A stretch of DNA of 38,845 nt. It comes from a virus. Where the stretch lies: positions 1 through 38,845 of the IMG/VR virus record IMGVR_UViG_3300038309_000147. One strand, given 5' to 3'. The position numbers and the translations under genes were made by a program. Of this stretch, positions 8,656 through 15,814 are shown one piece after another; the first letter of the stretch is position 1, and every line of letters starts with the position of its first letter. Under the pieces are notes generated by a model. The model searched no databases, was not told the DNA's origin, and saw nothing but the letters and a program-made list of their open reading frames with translations.

Positions 8656-9321
8656 TTAAAACATTGTGCTTCCACTGTATCCGGCAACCATAGAAACGTT
8701 TCCATTACCCTGGCGAGAAAGACCTTTTGCATCAGCCTTAAACTTCTCATATTTAATTTCCTGATTTGCAGCTTCTTTGAGATTCGTCCAAATTTTTCCG
8801 GTCTGCCCAAGTATTTCGGAAAGAACTCCCGCCCGTATCGCCTGACGGTGATCATTATAAATAAGATCATCAACCTCTGTAGCATCACTTTTTGGCATAA
8901 CGGCCACTTTTAGCAAAAGTGTGTCTGTAAGATCATCATCCGGAATCGGATAGACCCTGATATCGCCATCCATTGTAAGAAACACATGAGTAAAATCTTC
9001 GGAAGTGGTCTGCCTTTTCCAGTATGGTCCTGTCTGATCCAGGTACCATTGAGAAGTAATTTCAATTGGCGTATCGTCGTCTGTACCATCCCCCAGAAGT
9101 GCATGAATGATTTTCAGTACCTTATACGATCCACTGGAAAACACTGGCGTGTATTCTGCTGTGTCTTCCAGAATCGATATAGCAGAGGCATCCAATTCCA
9201 AAATCAGCGTATCCCTGCAAAAATCAATCAGCGTTTCAACAATCTGATCATCAATGACCGCATTCGGGCACTGGTGACAATATGGCTTTATAAATGTTCG
9301 AAATGTTGAAATAGCAGTCAT
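8656..9321 (-). CDS. Head-tail adaptor-like protein (second of two)
   Basis: 221 residues. An N-terminal helix (FRTFIKPYCHQCPNAVIDDQ, VETLIDFCRDTLI) is followed by beta strands and a helical end (DHRQAIRAGVLSEILGQTGK...NQEIKYEKFKADAKGL). This helix-beta-helix pattern and the A-x-x-A-G-x-L-x-x-I-L segment are those of podovirus tail-tubular/adaptor proteins, which dock under the portal. It overlaps the preceding adaptor-like gene by 4 bp and precedes the fibre gene by 9 bp. Assignment rests on fold pattern and gene order. Confidence 0.65.
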   Translation of the reverse strand: MTAISTFRTFIKPYCHQCPNAVIDDQIVETLIDFCRDTLILELDASAISILEDTAEYTPVFSSGSYKVLKIIHALLGDGTDDDTPIEITSQWYLDQTGPYWKRQTTSEDFTHVFLTMDGDIRVYPIPDDDLTDTLLLKVAVMPKSDATEVDDLIYNDHRQAIRAGVLSEILGQTGKIWTNLKEAANQEIKYEKFKADAKGLSRQGNGNVSMVAGYSGSTMF

Positions 9322-10004
9322 CGCCTTGCCCCCTGCGTCATTGTATATTTCGCTTTGAATTCAATACCAAGATCCTTATAAAATTCTTCCTCGTAAAATG
9401 CAGCCTCCCCCATGGAAGACTCATCCCCCTCAACCAGCTTCGCACATCGTTTCATCCATAACCCGAGAGCGTCAATAAACTGATTGCCAGCATCGATATC
9501 CTCAGTTGTATAATTAAGAGTAGTAATATCTTCGGTAAAAGCATATGAATACACACCTTCAACATAAACGGCTGTTGATGCATGTACTCTCGGATATGTC
9601 CAAATCGTCCTGGGCATTTTTGAATCCAGGCTGAAAAACTCAATTGCTGTCACACCTGTATCTGAGTGCCAGGTGCTTATCATCGCTTCGATATCGTCCC
9701 TTGGGACCTCAATAATTGGTGTCCCAGGCGTCAAACCGTCCGAACCCATGTTGCGGGTTATTTCGATCATGGCAATTGCTTCTGTTGGAGCATCATGACG
9801 CACCATGTTAGCAGTCAATTGCCATGATGTGTGTTTATAATTAGAATCCGGCCTTACCTTTACGAGTTGCCGCTGTGCCTGGTGATAAAAATCTATCCAG
9901 TCCTGTAATTCGGTATGGATGAACTGATCCGCATAAGTCGCTCCGTCAACATCGTAATCTTGGGTGTCCTTTGCACAGCGTATAATCAATTCAGATACTT
10001 TCAT
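9318..10004 (-). CDS. Head-tail adaptor-like protein (first of two)
   Basis: 228 residues. It starts MKVSELIIRCAKDTQDYD, followed by an L-x-D-W-I-D-x-x-x-x-A-Q-R-x-L-V segment (LQDWIDFYHQAQRQLVKVRP). This is the N-terminal pattern of phage adaptor proteins of the DUF6682 type, in which a helical bundle binds the portal ring. The C-terminal half has a long helix pair with conserved-looking DALGLWMKRCAKLVEG. It starts 26 bp after the 198-residue gene. The family name is from memory of the pattern, so treat it as likely rather than certain. Confidence 0.65.
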   Translation of the reverse strand: MKVSELIIRCAKDTQDYDVDGATYADQFIHTELQDWIDFYHQAQRQLVKVRPDSNYKHTSWQLTANMVRHDAPTEAIAMIEITRNMGSDGLTPGTPIIEVPRDDIEAMISTWHSDTGVTAIEFFSLDSKMPRTIWTYPRVHASTAVYVEGVYSYAFTEDITTLNYTTEDIDAGNQFIDALGLWMKRCAKLVEGDESSMGEAAFYEEEFYKDLGIEFKAKYTMTQGARR

Positions 10005-10030
10005 TGTTTAACCTATTTTAATCCGTTTTA

Positions 10031-10627
10031 TTAGCGTTCCTGTTCGTCCCACCATTCATTGATTTTTTCCCGCATGAAATCATTGGTGTTGTTCGGGTCC
10101 TCAACATCAAATTCCGGCTTTTCCGGAAAATATGTTGCCGAATGTTCCTGTAATTGTGCTTTGGTCATCCTGTTGAGAGCATTTATACTCGGTCTACCGT
10201 TCGAGTTAACAGAAGGCTCGTTTGCGGCCTTAGTGTCTTCAACATGCTCTTTATTTTCGAATGATTCCTTCGTATGTCCAACAGTCTCATCAGTGACTTT
10301 TGCCTGAGCCCCACTCATATCAAGAGCCGTTGCAGGCGTTACTGGTTCCGGAACCTGACCATGCTGAACCTGCCCCATGAGTACCATTAATTGCTGCTGC
10401 TGCTCTTTTGTAAGGCCTTCGAGCATAGTGAATAAATTTGGGTCAAGATTTTGTAGGTTGGTAATATTCGTGGGAGCCGGGTTATTAACCGGGTCCTGTA
10501 GATGTAATGCCTCCCGTTCCGAAATCTCAAAACAGTCCGACCGTTTTGCCAGTTCTTCCGTCCAGGTCCATACCGTAATTCCTTTTGGACCAACCCGTTT
10601 TATATATCTTTTATTTGATGTGCTCAT
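10031..10627 (-). CDS. Hypothetical head-module protein with C-terminal HeH/SAP-like helix pair
   Basis: 198 residues. Residues 1-45 include YIKRVGPKGITVWTWTEELA and a possible structural strand. The middle is Pro/Gln-rich and looks disordered (QQQQ, VPEPVTPATALDMSG). The end has LNRMTKAQLQEHSATYFPEK, resembling HeH/SAP-like helix-extension-helix segments found in small phage head proteins. It lies between the 152-residue head protein (beyond a hairpin terminator) and the adaptors. No specific role can be stated. Confidence 0.65.
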   Translation of the reverse strand: MSTSNKRYIKRVGPKGITVWTWTEELAKRSDCFEISEREALHLQDPVNNPAPTNITNLQNLDPNLFTMLEGLTKEQQQQLMVLMGQVQHGQVPEPVTPATALDMSGAQAKVTDETVGHTKESFENKEHVEDTKAANEPSVNSNGRPSINALNRMTKAQLQEHSATYFPEKPEFDVEDPNNTNDFMREKINEWWDEQER

Positions 10628-10641
10628 TTGTGTCCTCGCTG

Positions 10642-10670
10642 AAAACCGGCAGGAGAAAACCCCCTGCCGG
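10642..10670 (-). terminator. Hairpin terminator between head genes
   Basis: An 8-bp perfect stem (CCGGCAGG/CCTGCCGG) with a 9-nt loop; on the minus strand it is followed by TTTTC. It lies just after the 152-residue head gene. The T run is short, so this is probably a leaky terminator or a processing/attenuation hairpin that lowers expression of downstream tail genes relative to the capsid genes. Confidence 0.55.
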
Positions 10671-10695
10671 GAATTTATATTAATTTACAGTTTGA

Positions 10696-11154
10696 TTAAC
10701 TTGGCCAGATTGAATCTTTAAGACCAAGGTATTCCCAGGTTACGCATACCCATATTTTTCCTTTGGTAAGCGTTCCTGTGAGGGTTTCGAGATCCACGTC
10801 AACCGTGTTAGCTGTGGCAAAATACTCATTGGCACATAATGATGTTCCATACCCAACAGCGGTCGCGTCAAGGCCGTCTACCCACTGATCATCATCTGAA
10901 TCTGTACCCAGGTTCAAAGTACAAGTAGTGGAGTCAAAAGCCTCGATTACTTTTATCTGGCCGTTGAGTACGTTCATCTCAGCGGGGATATCGAATACCT
11001 GAATCAGATCTCCTTGAGCAAGCGCTGATTCTTTTGTTGCGAGGACATCTGCAATATCGATGAACGCCTCCCAACAACCATGCCGCACACCATGCGAACC
11101 TACTCCCGAACCTGCGGTATTGCTGCCGCTCGGTGTCATATTAATGTTAGCCAT
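10696..11154 (-). CDS. Small head protein, possibly capsid decoration
   Basis: 152 residues. It starts MANINMTPSGSNTAGSGVGS and continues as an all-beta acidic protein with no Cys-pair or catalytic motif (DLIQVFDIPAEMNVLNGQIK; LNLGTDSDDDQWVDGLDATA). The gene directly follows the major capsid gene, after a 55-bp gap, and is preceded by a GGAGG-type site. Small beta proteins directly after the capsid gene are often decoration or stabilising proteins; this is inferred from position and composition. Confidence 0.65.
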   Translation of the reverse strand: MANINMTPSGSNTAGSGVGSHGVRHGCWEAFIDIADVLATKESALAQGDLIQVFDIPAEMNVLNGQIKVIEAFDSTTCTLNLGTDSDDDQWVDGLDATAVGYGTSLCANEYFATANTVDVDLETLTGTLTKGKIWVCVTWEYLGLKDSIWPS

Positions 11155-11209
11155 TTTTTCCTCCTGTAGATAAGGAGGGCAAACCGCCCCCCTGTATCAG
11201 GTTAAGCGG

Positions 11210-12124
11210 TTATTTTTTGATGTATGCTGTTACAAGGGCTTCTTCTTTGAGAACCTTGTAATCATATACCATCAGACCTCTTACAATACGTGCAAAGGTC
11301 TTCTCAGATTCGACGGAACTCATTTCCCGCATCTGAGCTGCGAAGGTGATCGCATCGATGTGACCGGCCATTGGGTAATAACAATAGTCGCTCCCATCGA
11401 GAACCCTCTTGATCTGATTGGATTTGTGAAGATCTGTATTGTCGATCCGTCCTATACGCCCATGGCGAACCACGGAAGATGAATCACCGGTCATGCTGAC
11501 ATCTTTCAAATCGCTTTTTTTCATGCGGTTTATCAGCCATGTAGGATGGGCTTGCCATCTCTGTGATTCCGGGACGTCCTGTTCATCGAGACAGGTGTTC
11601 ATGTCTACGACAAAATCCAGAACGTTTTCCTTAGTAACCTGGACCGGAGCGCCACTCGCACCAAGGTCGAAATCGCCGGAAATCTTACCGGCTGATGCGC
11701 CTGCATTGTATGTGTCCGCATTTGCGTAAACATCTCCCAGACCCTGAGCATCGATCTTGATTTTCAGTTTTTCGCCTGCATCCTGTGACCACTCCTCCAT
11801 CAGATTGATATCCGTCTGATGTGCGTCAATGTCGTCACACGTAAAAGCGTAGTATTTCGCCTTACGGATCGGGAAGGTAATCATTGGTTTGTCCGGTTTT
11901 TGAACCGTCAAATCCATACCCTTCTCATAATCGCGGATATCGATATCGGCACGCTGTCTAATGTTGACGATATCGCCCACATTTTTGATCGCGCCTTCAT
12001 ATTTAGTATTGGCAATCCCAGGAAAAATAGAAGCCGTGTAGTACTTAACATTAAGTAGGGGCGACCAAATTTCCGGTATGAAATTGCCGCTATACTGCGG
12101 GTGTCCTGCTGCTGCTGGTACCAT
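11210..12124 (-). CDS. Major capsid protein
   Basis: 304 residues, with an optimal AAAGGAGG 6 nt before the ATG, as expected for the most abundant product. The N-terminus (AAAGHPQYSGNFIPEIWSPL) and segments such as NTKYEGAIKNVGDIVNIRQR, DVYANADTYNAG and KYYAFTCDDIDAHQTDINLM match a recurrent family of tailed-phage coat proteins that I associate with HK97-fold capsids. The C-terminal half carries the conserved W-x-x-x-P-x-W-L-I-N-R-M-K segment, and the end is a strand with VRGLMVYDYKVLKEEALVTA. It follows the scaffold gene and lacks an internal scaffold or protease region. I am confident it is the coat protein and less sure of the exact subfamily. Confidence 0.85.
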   Translation of the reverse strand: MVPAAAGHPQYSGNFIPEIWSPLLNVKYYTASIFPGIANTKYEGAIKNVGDIVNIRQRADIDIRDYEKGMDLTVQKPDKPMITFPIRKAKYYAFTCDDIDAHQTDINLMEEWSQDAGEKLKIKIDAQGLGDVYANADTYNAGASAGKISGDFDLGASGAPVQVTKENVLDFVVDMNTCLDEQDVPESQRWQAHPTWLINRMKKSDLKDVSMTGDSSSVVRHGRIGRIDNTDLHKSNQIKRVLDGSDYCYYPMAGHIDAITFAAQMREMSSVESEKTFARIVRGLMVYDYKVLKEEALVTAYIKK

Positions 12125-12140
12125 TTATTCCTCCTTTGAC

Positions 12141-12164
12141 GACAACCCGCTGAAGACGGTTGTC
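12141..12164 (-). promoter_or_regulatory. Hairpin in the capsid gene leader
   Basis: GACAACC and GGTTGTC form a perfect 7-bp stem around a 10-nt loop, 17 bp upstream of the capsid start codon. No T run follows on either strand, so it is not a terminator. A stabilising or processing hairpin at the 5' end of the capsid message is plausible. Confidence 0.4.
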
Positions 12165-12166
12165 TG

Positions 12167-13297
12167 TCATTGAATATTTTTGAACACGCGGCCATCGTTG
12201 TACGCCGCGAGAATTCGTGATTTCATGTTGTGTGCCCATTCCGCATGTTGCGGACCTGCAAACTCACCCACACCTGGCGTAATACTCTTGTAGAAATCAT
12301 CCACCTGTTTTTGGGTGAATGTTTCCTGACTGGTATCCATTGCGTTTGGTGTGAATCTATCGTTACTGGCCGCTAAATTTGGAGTAGGAGATACATTGTT
12401 TATATTTCCCGGTGGTCTTGCAGGGTTCTGCATGCCATTATTCGGGATTTGATTCTGTTGGGAATACGGTTTATAAAAACCTCCCAACGAATCGATAAAC
12501 GCCCTGAAAATTTTGATAACAGTGGCTGCATCAAGGTCTTCGTGCGACTCCAGCAAATCAGACCGGTAATACCTCGACGTTTCAGGGTTGACCTGGTTTA
12601 AAAAGTCATTGACGAATCTTGGATCTCTGTTGATGTCGTGGAATGTATTTTCCCCGATTGCAGAAAATAAGATGTTGTCATACGCTTTTTGCTCAGGTGT
12701 CCTTCCTTGAGGAGGCTGAGGCTGTTTCTGTGCTGGGGCTTGTGCCTGAATTTGCGCGAAGGAATCCTTCATAATCTTTGCAAATTTGACAAAATCATCC
12801 CCGTAGACTTCAAAATCATCCGGATTGAGTGCATCCATCAATGATTTCGGATCACTTGGCACAGAACCGCTATCCGGTTTTGCCGGTGTCGCAAGACGCT
12901 GTTGCAGACTTTGCATCTCTTTTTCTAAATTGGCGTTCTTGCTTTGGAGGATCTCGATTGTTGATTCATGCATCTTGATTTTTCGATTCAGTTCGGGAAC
13001 TTCCTTTCGGTATTTCCCGGCGAGGACAATATCTGACTGAGTTGGCGTATGCGTATCCGCAATCGAGTTTTCATCCTGTTTTTGCTGGAATCCTCCATTA
13101 GGCGTCGCATTGGGAGCCGGAGTCGTTTGTGGGTGTTCTCCTTCCTGACGAGCCGATTGCCCTGCAGTACTATCGGTGTTCGTCGGGGTTAAGGGAGAGC
13201 CCTGATTCACGGTATTCCCGTTCGCGTTGCTTCCTTTTATTAAATTTCGTGCGGATTCTGCATCCACATCTACATTGTTTGGTATTCCGCTTTGCAT
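12167..13297 (-). CDS. Scaffolding protein
   Basis: 376 residues. The first 80 are low-complexity Asn/Gln/Thr/Pro. Residues about 92-140 are a strong coiled coil (KYRKEVPELNRKIKMHESTI, EILQSKNANLEKEMQSLQQR). A DPKSLMDALNPDDFEVYGDD patch and a globular helical part (IGENTFHDINRDPRFVNDFL) follow, then an N/P-rich linker and a helical tail (WAHNMKSRILAAYNDGRVFK). This disordered-coil-disordered-helical build directly upstream of the capsid gene is typical of scaffolds, whose C-terminal helices bind coat protein. AAAAGGAG precedes the ATG. Confidence 0.75.
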   Translation of the reverse strand: MQSGIPNNVDVDAESARNLIKGSNANGNTVNQGSPLTPTNTDSTAGQSARQEGEHPQTTPAPNATPNGGFQQKQDENSIADTHTPTQSDIVLAGKYRKEVPELNRKIKMHESTIEILQSKNANLEKEMQSLQQRLATPAKPDSGSVPSDPKSLMDALNPDDFEVYGDDFVKFAKIMKDSFAQIQAQAPAQKQPQPPQGRTPEQKAYDNILFSAIGENTFHDINRDPRFVNDFLNQVNPETSRYYRSDLLESHEDLDAATVIKIFRAFIDSLGGFYKPYSQQNQIPNNGMQNPARPPGNINNVSPTPNLAASNDRFTPNAMDTSQETFTQKQVDDFYKSITPGVGEFAGPQHAEWAHNMKSRILAAYNDGRVFKNIQ

Positions 13298-13402
13298 TAG
13301 TGTCTCCTTTTGAGCCGATGCTTGGGTATTCCTGGGAGCCTTTTCAGGTATTCCCCTTGGAGCCCTTGCCCGGTATTCAACGGACGTTAATGGTTATGCT
13401 GC

Positions 13403-14203
13403 TTATTGCAGGCCACACTCGAATTCATCGAGAACGATTCCTGCTGAACTCGCAGCTGCATGTAAAAAGTAAAAGAACGGTACAACTACCTCTCCGTCAT
13501 CAAACGTGAACGCTGAGGTAGTTGTTGGTGGATCACCATCGATCTTGTAAGTAACCACACCAGCCTCGGAAACATACACTTCAAGTGTATGCTGTCCGGT
13601 ATCCGCCCAATCGTCTGTAGTGTCTGTGGTTGTTGTTGCTCCAGCGTTCAGGATGGTTTCAATATTGATATCACCAGAAATGACATTAAGCACCGCCATC
13701 TCATCGTAATCATCAATGTTGGCCTGATATGCCTCTGCCTTACGGAAACCAAAGGCGCAATCGTCCGTGTCACTGACATCCGCGATTGTGAATTTCAATT
13801 TTGCGTAAAATGCCGGGTCCGTACCGATCGTGAAGGCAGCTTTTGACCTTGATGTAATACCCATTGTAAGCTCGATTCCATCATTGTCAGCACCATCCAG
13901 ACTGACATCCAAACCAGCCGCTGCAATGCTTGGTGCTAATATAGTTTGTCCTGCGCCAAGGTAGACAAGCTCGAATAGATTCCGAGAGCAGTGCATCGCC
14001 TGGACATCAGCTGCGGTTCCGTCTGCCACCTCACCTGTGGTCTGAATAACCACGGGATTTGCATCAAATTTTTCATAAAAGAACTTGTCGGGCAGCAAGT
14101 CCGCCAACTTCACCAGATCACCCTCGTAGCCGTTGCGCTTTGCGAGCCCTGCGCGAAGCTGGTCAATTCTGGCGATTCCAAATGATTTGTCTCCGAATCT
14201 CAT
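13403..14203 (-). CDS. Probable virion surface/head protein with beta-sandwich domain
   Basis: The frame is open upstream to 14245, but that would start inside a terminator stem. GGAGG 9 nt before the ATG at 14203 sets the start (MRFGDKSFGIARIDQLRAGL), giving 266 residues. The N-terminal 35 residues are helical. The rest is an all-beta, acidic, Thr-rich region with a pattern like concanavalin/laminin-G-type sandwiches (AFTIGTDPAFYAKLKFTIAD; VSEAGVVTYKIDGDPP; VVVPFFYFLHA). It is the first gene after the terminator and precedes scaffold and coat, so it is probably a structural component. No enzymatic motif is visible. Confidence 0.65.
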   Translation of the reverse strand: MRFGDKSFGIARIDQLRAGLAKRNGYEGDLVKLADLLPDKFFYEKFDANPVVIQTTGEVADGTAADVQAMHCSRNLFELVYLGAGQTILAPSIAAAGLDVSLDGADNDGIELTMGITSRSKAAFTIGTDPAFYAKLKFTIADVSDTDDCAFGFRKAEAYQANIDDYDEMAVLNVISGDINIETILNAGATTTTDTTDDWADTGQHTLEVYVSEAGVVTYKIDGDPPTTTSAFTFDDGEVVVPFFYFLHAAASSAGIVLDEFECGLQ

Positions 14204-14231
14204 TTTTTTTTCCTCCTGGTTGTTACGCCAC

Positions 14232-14282
14232 AAAAAAAGCCTCACTGAGTTCGAAATACGTCTCGAACCCGGTGAGGCTTTC
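14232..14282 (-). terminator. Rho-independent terminator between portal and capsid modules
   Basis: On the minus strand AAGCCTCAC and GTGAGGCTT pair around an inner GTTCGA/TCGAAC stem, followed by TTTTTTT (the A run at 14232-14238). It separates the small head genes ending at 14348 from the capsid-region gene starting at 14203. Only 28 bp remain for a new promoter before that gene, so partial read-through or a promoter just inside is required. Confidence 0.8.
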
Positions 14283-14347
14283 GCGTGACCGGCTTAGGGT
14301 GATGCGAGTCGTTAGAGTAGCATCATCCAGCTATTGTGACTATTTGT
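14283..14347. other. Non-coding spacer upstream of the terminator
   Basis: Between the 33-residue gene and the terminator stem. It contains short inverted pairs (GGTGATGC... and GCATCATCC) that could fold as an 8-bp imperfect stem. I see no coding potential and no clear promoter here. Confidence 0.4.
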
Positions 14348-14449
14348 TTATATCTCCTCGCCTTTCTCTATCTTTTCGAGGAGTTTTACTGCGAGTTTCA
14401 ACCCGCGAATTAACGCTCTTAATATTTGTCTATTGTCGATTTTATTCAT
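14348..14449 (-). CDS. 33-residue basic helical peptide
   Basis: A short frame of 33 codons that starts 4 bp after the stop of the 72-residue gene. Its sequence, MNKIDNRQILRALIRGLKLA then VKLLEKIEKGEEI, is a clean amphipathic helix ending in an acidic tail. A GGAG lies about 20 nt upstream and a weak TAGG sits closer. The gene is also the last before the terminator, so it tiles the gap. Small helical peptides of this kind occur in head modules of related phages to my recollection; the function is unknown. Confidence 0.55.
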   Translation of the reverse strand: MNKIDNRQILRALIRGLKLAVKLLEKIEKGEEI

Positions 14450-14453
14450 ATGC

Positions 14454-14672
14454 CTATTCGCTATAATCTCCGTTCAAAAGTCGATGTTTAAACAAATCAA
14501 CAGCATATATTATATCCATTTGTATGAAATTGAGGCTTGCCCTTACGTCAAAATGACCGTTTTTATCATACCCGATGATTATAGCCCTATCGTATTGACC
14601 TATAGCCTGTTCTAAAACATTATCTATTTTTTCTGCGGCATTATTCGGATAAAATTTTACAATATCCCCCAT
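14454..14672 (-). CDS. Small conserved-looking head-module protein
   Basis: 72 residues: MGDIVKFYPNNAAEKIDNVL, then EQAIGQYDRAIIIGYDKNGH. A beta-beta-helix order is visible: strands around AIIIGYDKNGHFDVRASL, then a helix (DIIYAVDLFKHRLLNG). I recall similar small proteins with a GHFDVRASL-like strand in many phage head clusters, but I cannot name a function. It lies 5 bp after the 84-residue gene. Confidence 0.65.
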   Translation of the reverse strand: MGDIVKFYPNNAAEKIDNVLEQAIGQYDRAIIIGYDKNGHFDVRASLNFIQMDIIYAVDLFKHRLLNGDYSE

Positions 14673-14677
14673 TTTGT

Positions 14678-14932
14678 CTACCTCTGCCCCCGCATCCTAT
14701 TATACCGTCCCCGGTTATCTTCGATCTCTTTTATCAGGTGATCCAAAATCTGAATGGCCCCCTGGTTTCGGTACATGTCAACATCTTCTGCCGTATCGCC
14801 GTATAACCGGTGTATTTGCAACCAACCCCTGAGCATATTGACAAATTTGGTAAAGTACGCTCCCTCCTGTACTTCCAAAACATTAATGGCTAATTGAACT
14901 TGCTCGTCTGCTATTTGAGGAGGCTGTATCAT
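14678..14932 (-). CDS. Small helical head-module protein
   Basis: 84 residues, almost all helix: an N-terminal QIADEQVQLAINVLEVQEGA, a middle (FVNMLRGWLQIHRLYGDTAE) and a basic end (IEDNRGRYNRMRGQR). The size and helical content are typical of small head accessory or completion proteins. It sits 1 bp after the 112-residue gene. No specific family is recognised. Confidence 0.65.
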   Translation of the reverse strand: MIQPPQIADEQVQLAINVLEVQEGAYFTKFVNMLRGWLQIHRLYGDTAEDVDMYRNQGAIQILDHLIKEIEDNRGRYNRMRGQR

Positions 14933-14933
14933 G

Positions 14934-15272
14934 TTATACCTTTGACCATTTTTTATTACTTTTTTCCCAAGACTCCCTTAATTTGGCGGCCATGTAGTCC
15001 ATAGCCTTTTTCATGACTCCATTTTTAGTCAAATATTCTTCTCCATCAAATGAAACGGCCACATATTTACCAGTGCCGTCTTCCCCCATACTAACGCCTA
15101 CTAAAATATCATGTTCAAGCGGCTGTGTTTCACCTGTATCAGGGTCTTTTTGAATGGTCCCTTTAGGAATATACTGCAATTGTTTTATCGATCTCAGCAC
15201 ATGCTTTTTTGACAGCTTGCTGCAAACGCTCTTAAAATCCCGTTTAATCATACTTCCTGTCAATCTGTTCAT
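14934..15272 (-). CDS. Hypothetical basic protein of the portal-proximal module
   Basis: 112 residues and strongly basic at the start (MIKRDFKSVCSKLSKKHVLR). The central strands (LEHDILVGVSMGEDGTGKYV, AVSFDGEEYL) and a C-terminal helix (KKAMDYMAAKLRESWEKSNK) suggest a small alpha/beta fold. The start overlaps the 181-residue gene by 4 bp. I see no motif tied to a function. Confidence 0.65.
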   Translation of the reverse strand: MNRLTGSMIKRDFKSVCSKLSKKHVLRSIKQLQYIPKGTIQKDPDTGETQPLEHDILVGVSMGEDGTGKYVAVSFDGEEYLTKNGVMKKAMDYMAAKLRESWEKSNKKWSKV

Positions 15273-15814
15273 CTCCTAACTCCTTTCCCCCCTGGTAATT
15301 GAATATTTGTCCTTACAATCCAAAAAGTGGTTGCCACTTTGATAAATTCCCCCTGAAACCGCTTAGGAGCACTGATAAAGAAAACCAGCTCTTTATCTTT
15401 ATAGATATATGTACCTGACTGCCATATCTCATCATGCTGTGATTGCCGATGTTTTGCCACCCGGATTTTCCACATAGCCCACAACCGTTTTTCAAACTCT
15501 TCACGGGTTAACTTTTGGTCCCACTCATTGATAATATTGAGATTTGCCCCAAGCGTTTTCAGCGAATAAAGGATACAATCCCCAACAAACTTCCTTGCTT
15601 CTTTCGGAACCCGGTCATTCTGCCCGGTGGTATCGTGAAACTCATAATCATTCAGGTTGTTATAAATCGTATTCCACTGTGTCCGCTCATCTTCTTCAAT
15701 TTCACCAAATGTTCTCCTGTCCGGTCTGCTTTCCAGTTCCTGAAGCGGCACCTCCTGACCATGAATAATTATGGAGTTGTGAAATTCTTTCTCGTTAGGC
15801 TGCGCTTCTAACAT
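15269..15814 (-). CDS. Hypothetical head-module protein
   Basis: 181 residues, charged, no Cys pairs and no signal peptide. Helical segments (FGEIEEDERTQWNTIYNNLN; REEFEKRLWAMWKIRVAKHR) are followed by a beta-rich end (TYIYKDKELVFFISAPKRFQ; TFWIVRTNIQLPGG). It overlaps the portal gene's 3' end by 20 bp and is followed by the 112-residue gene with 4-bp overlap, so translation is probably coupled. Neck or head completion is possible but unproven. Confidence 0.65.
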   Translation of the reverse strand: MLEAQPNEKEFHNSIIIHGQEVPLQELESRPDRRTFGEIEEDERTQWNTIYNNLNDYEFHDTTGQNDRVPKEARKFVGDCILYSLKTLGANLNIINEWDQKLTREEFEKRLWAMWKIRVAKHRQSQHDEIWQSGTYIYKDKELVFFISAPKRFQGEFIKVATTFWIVRTNIQLPGGKGVRR

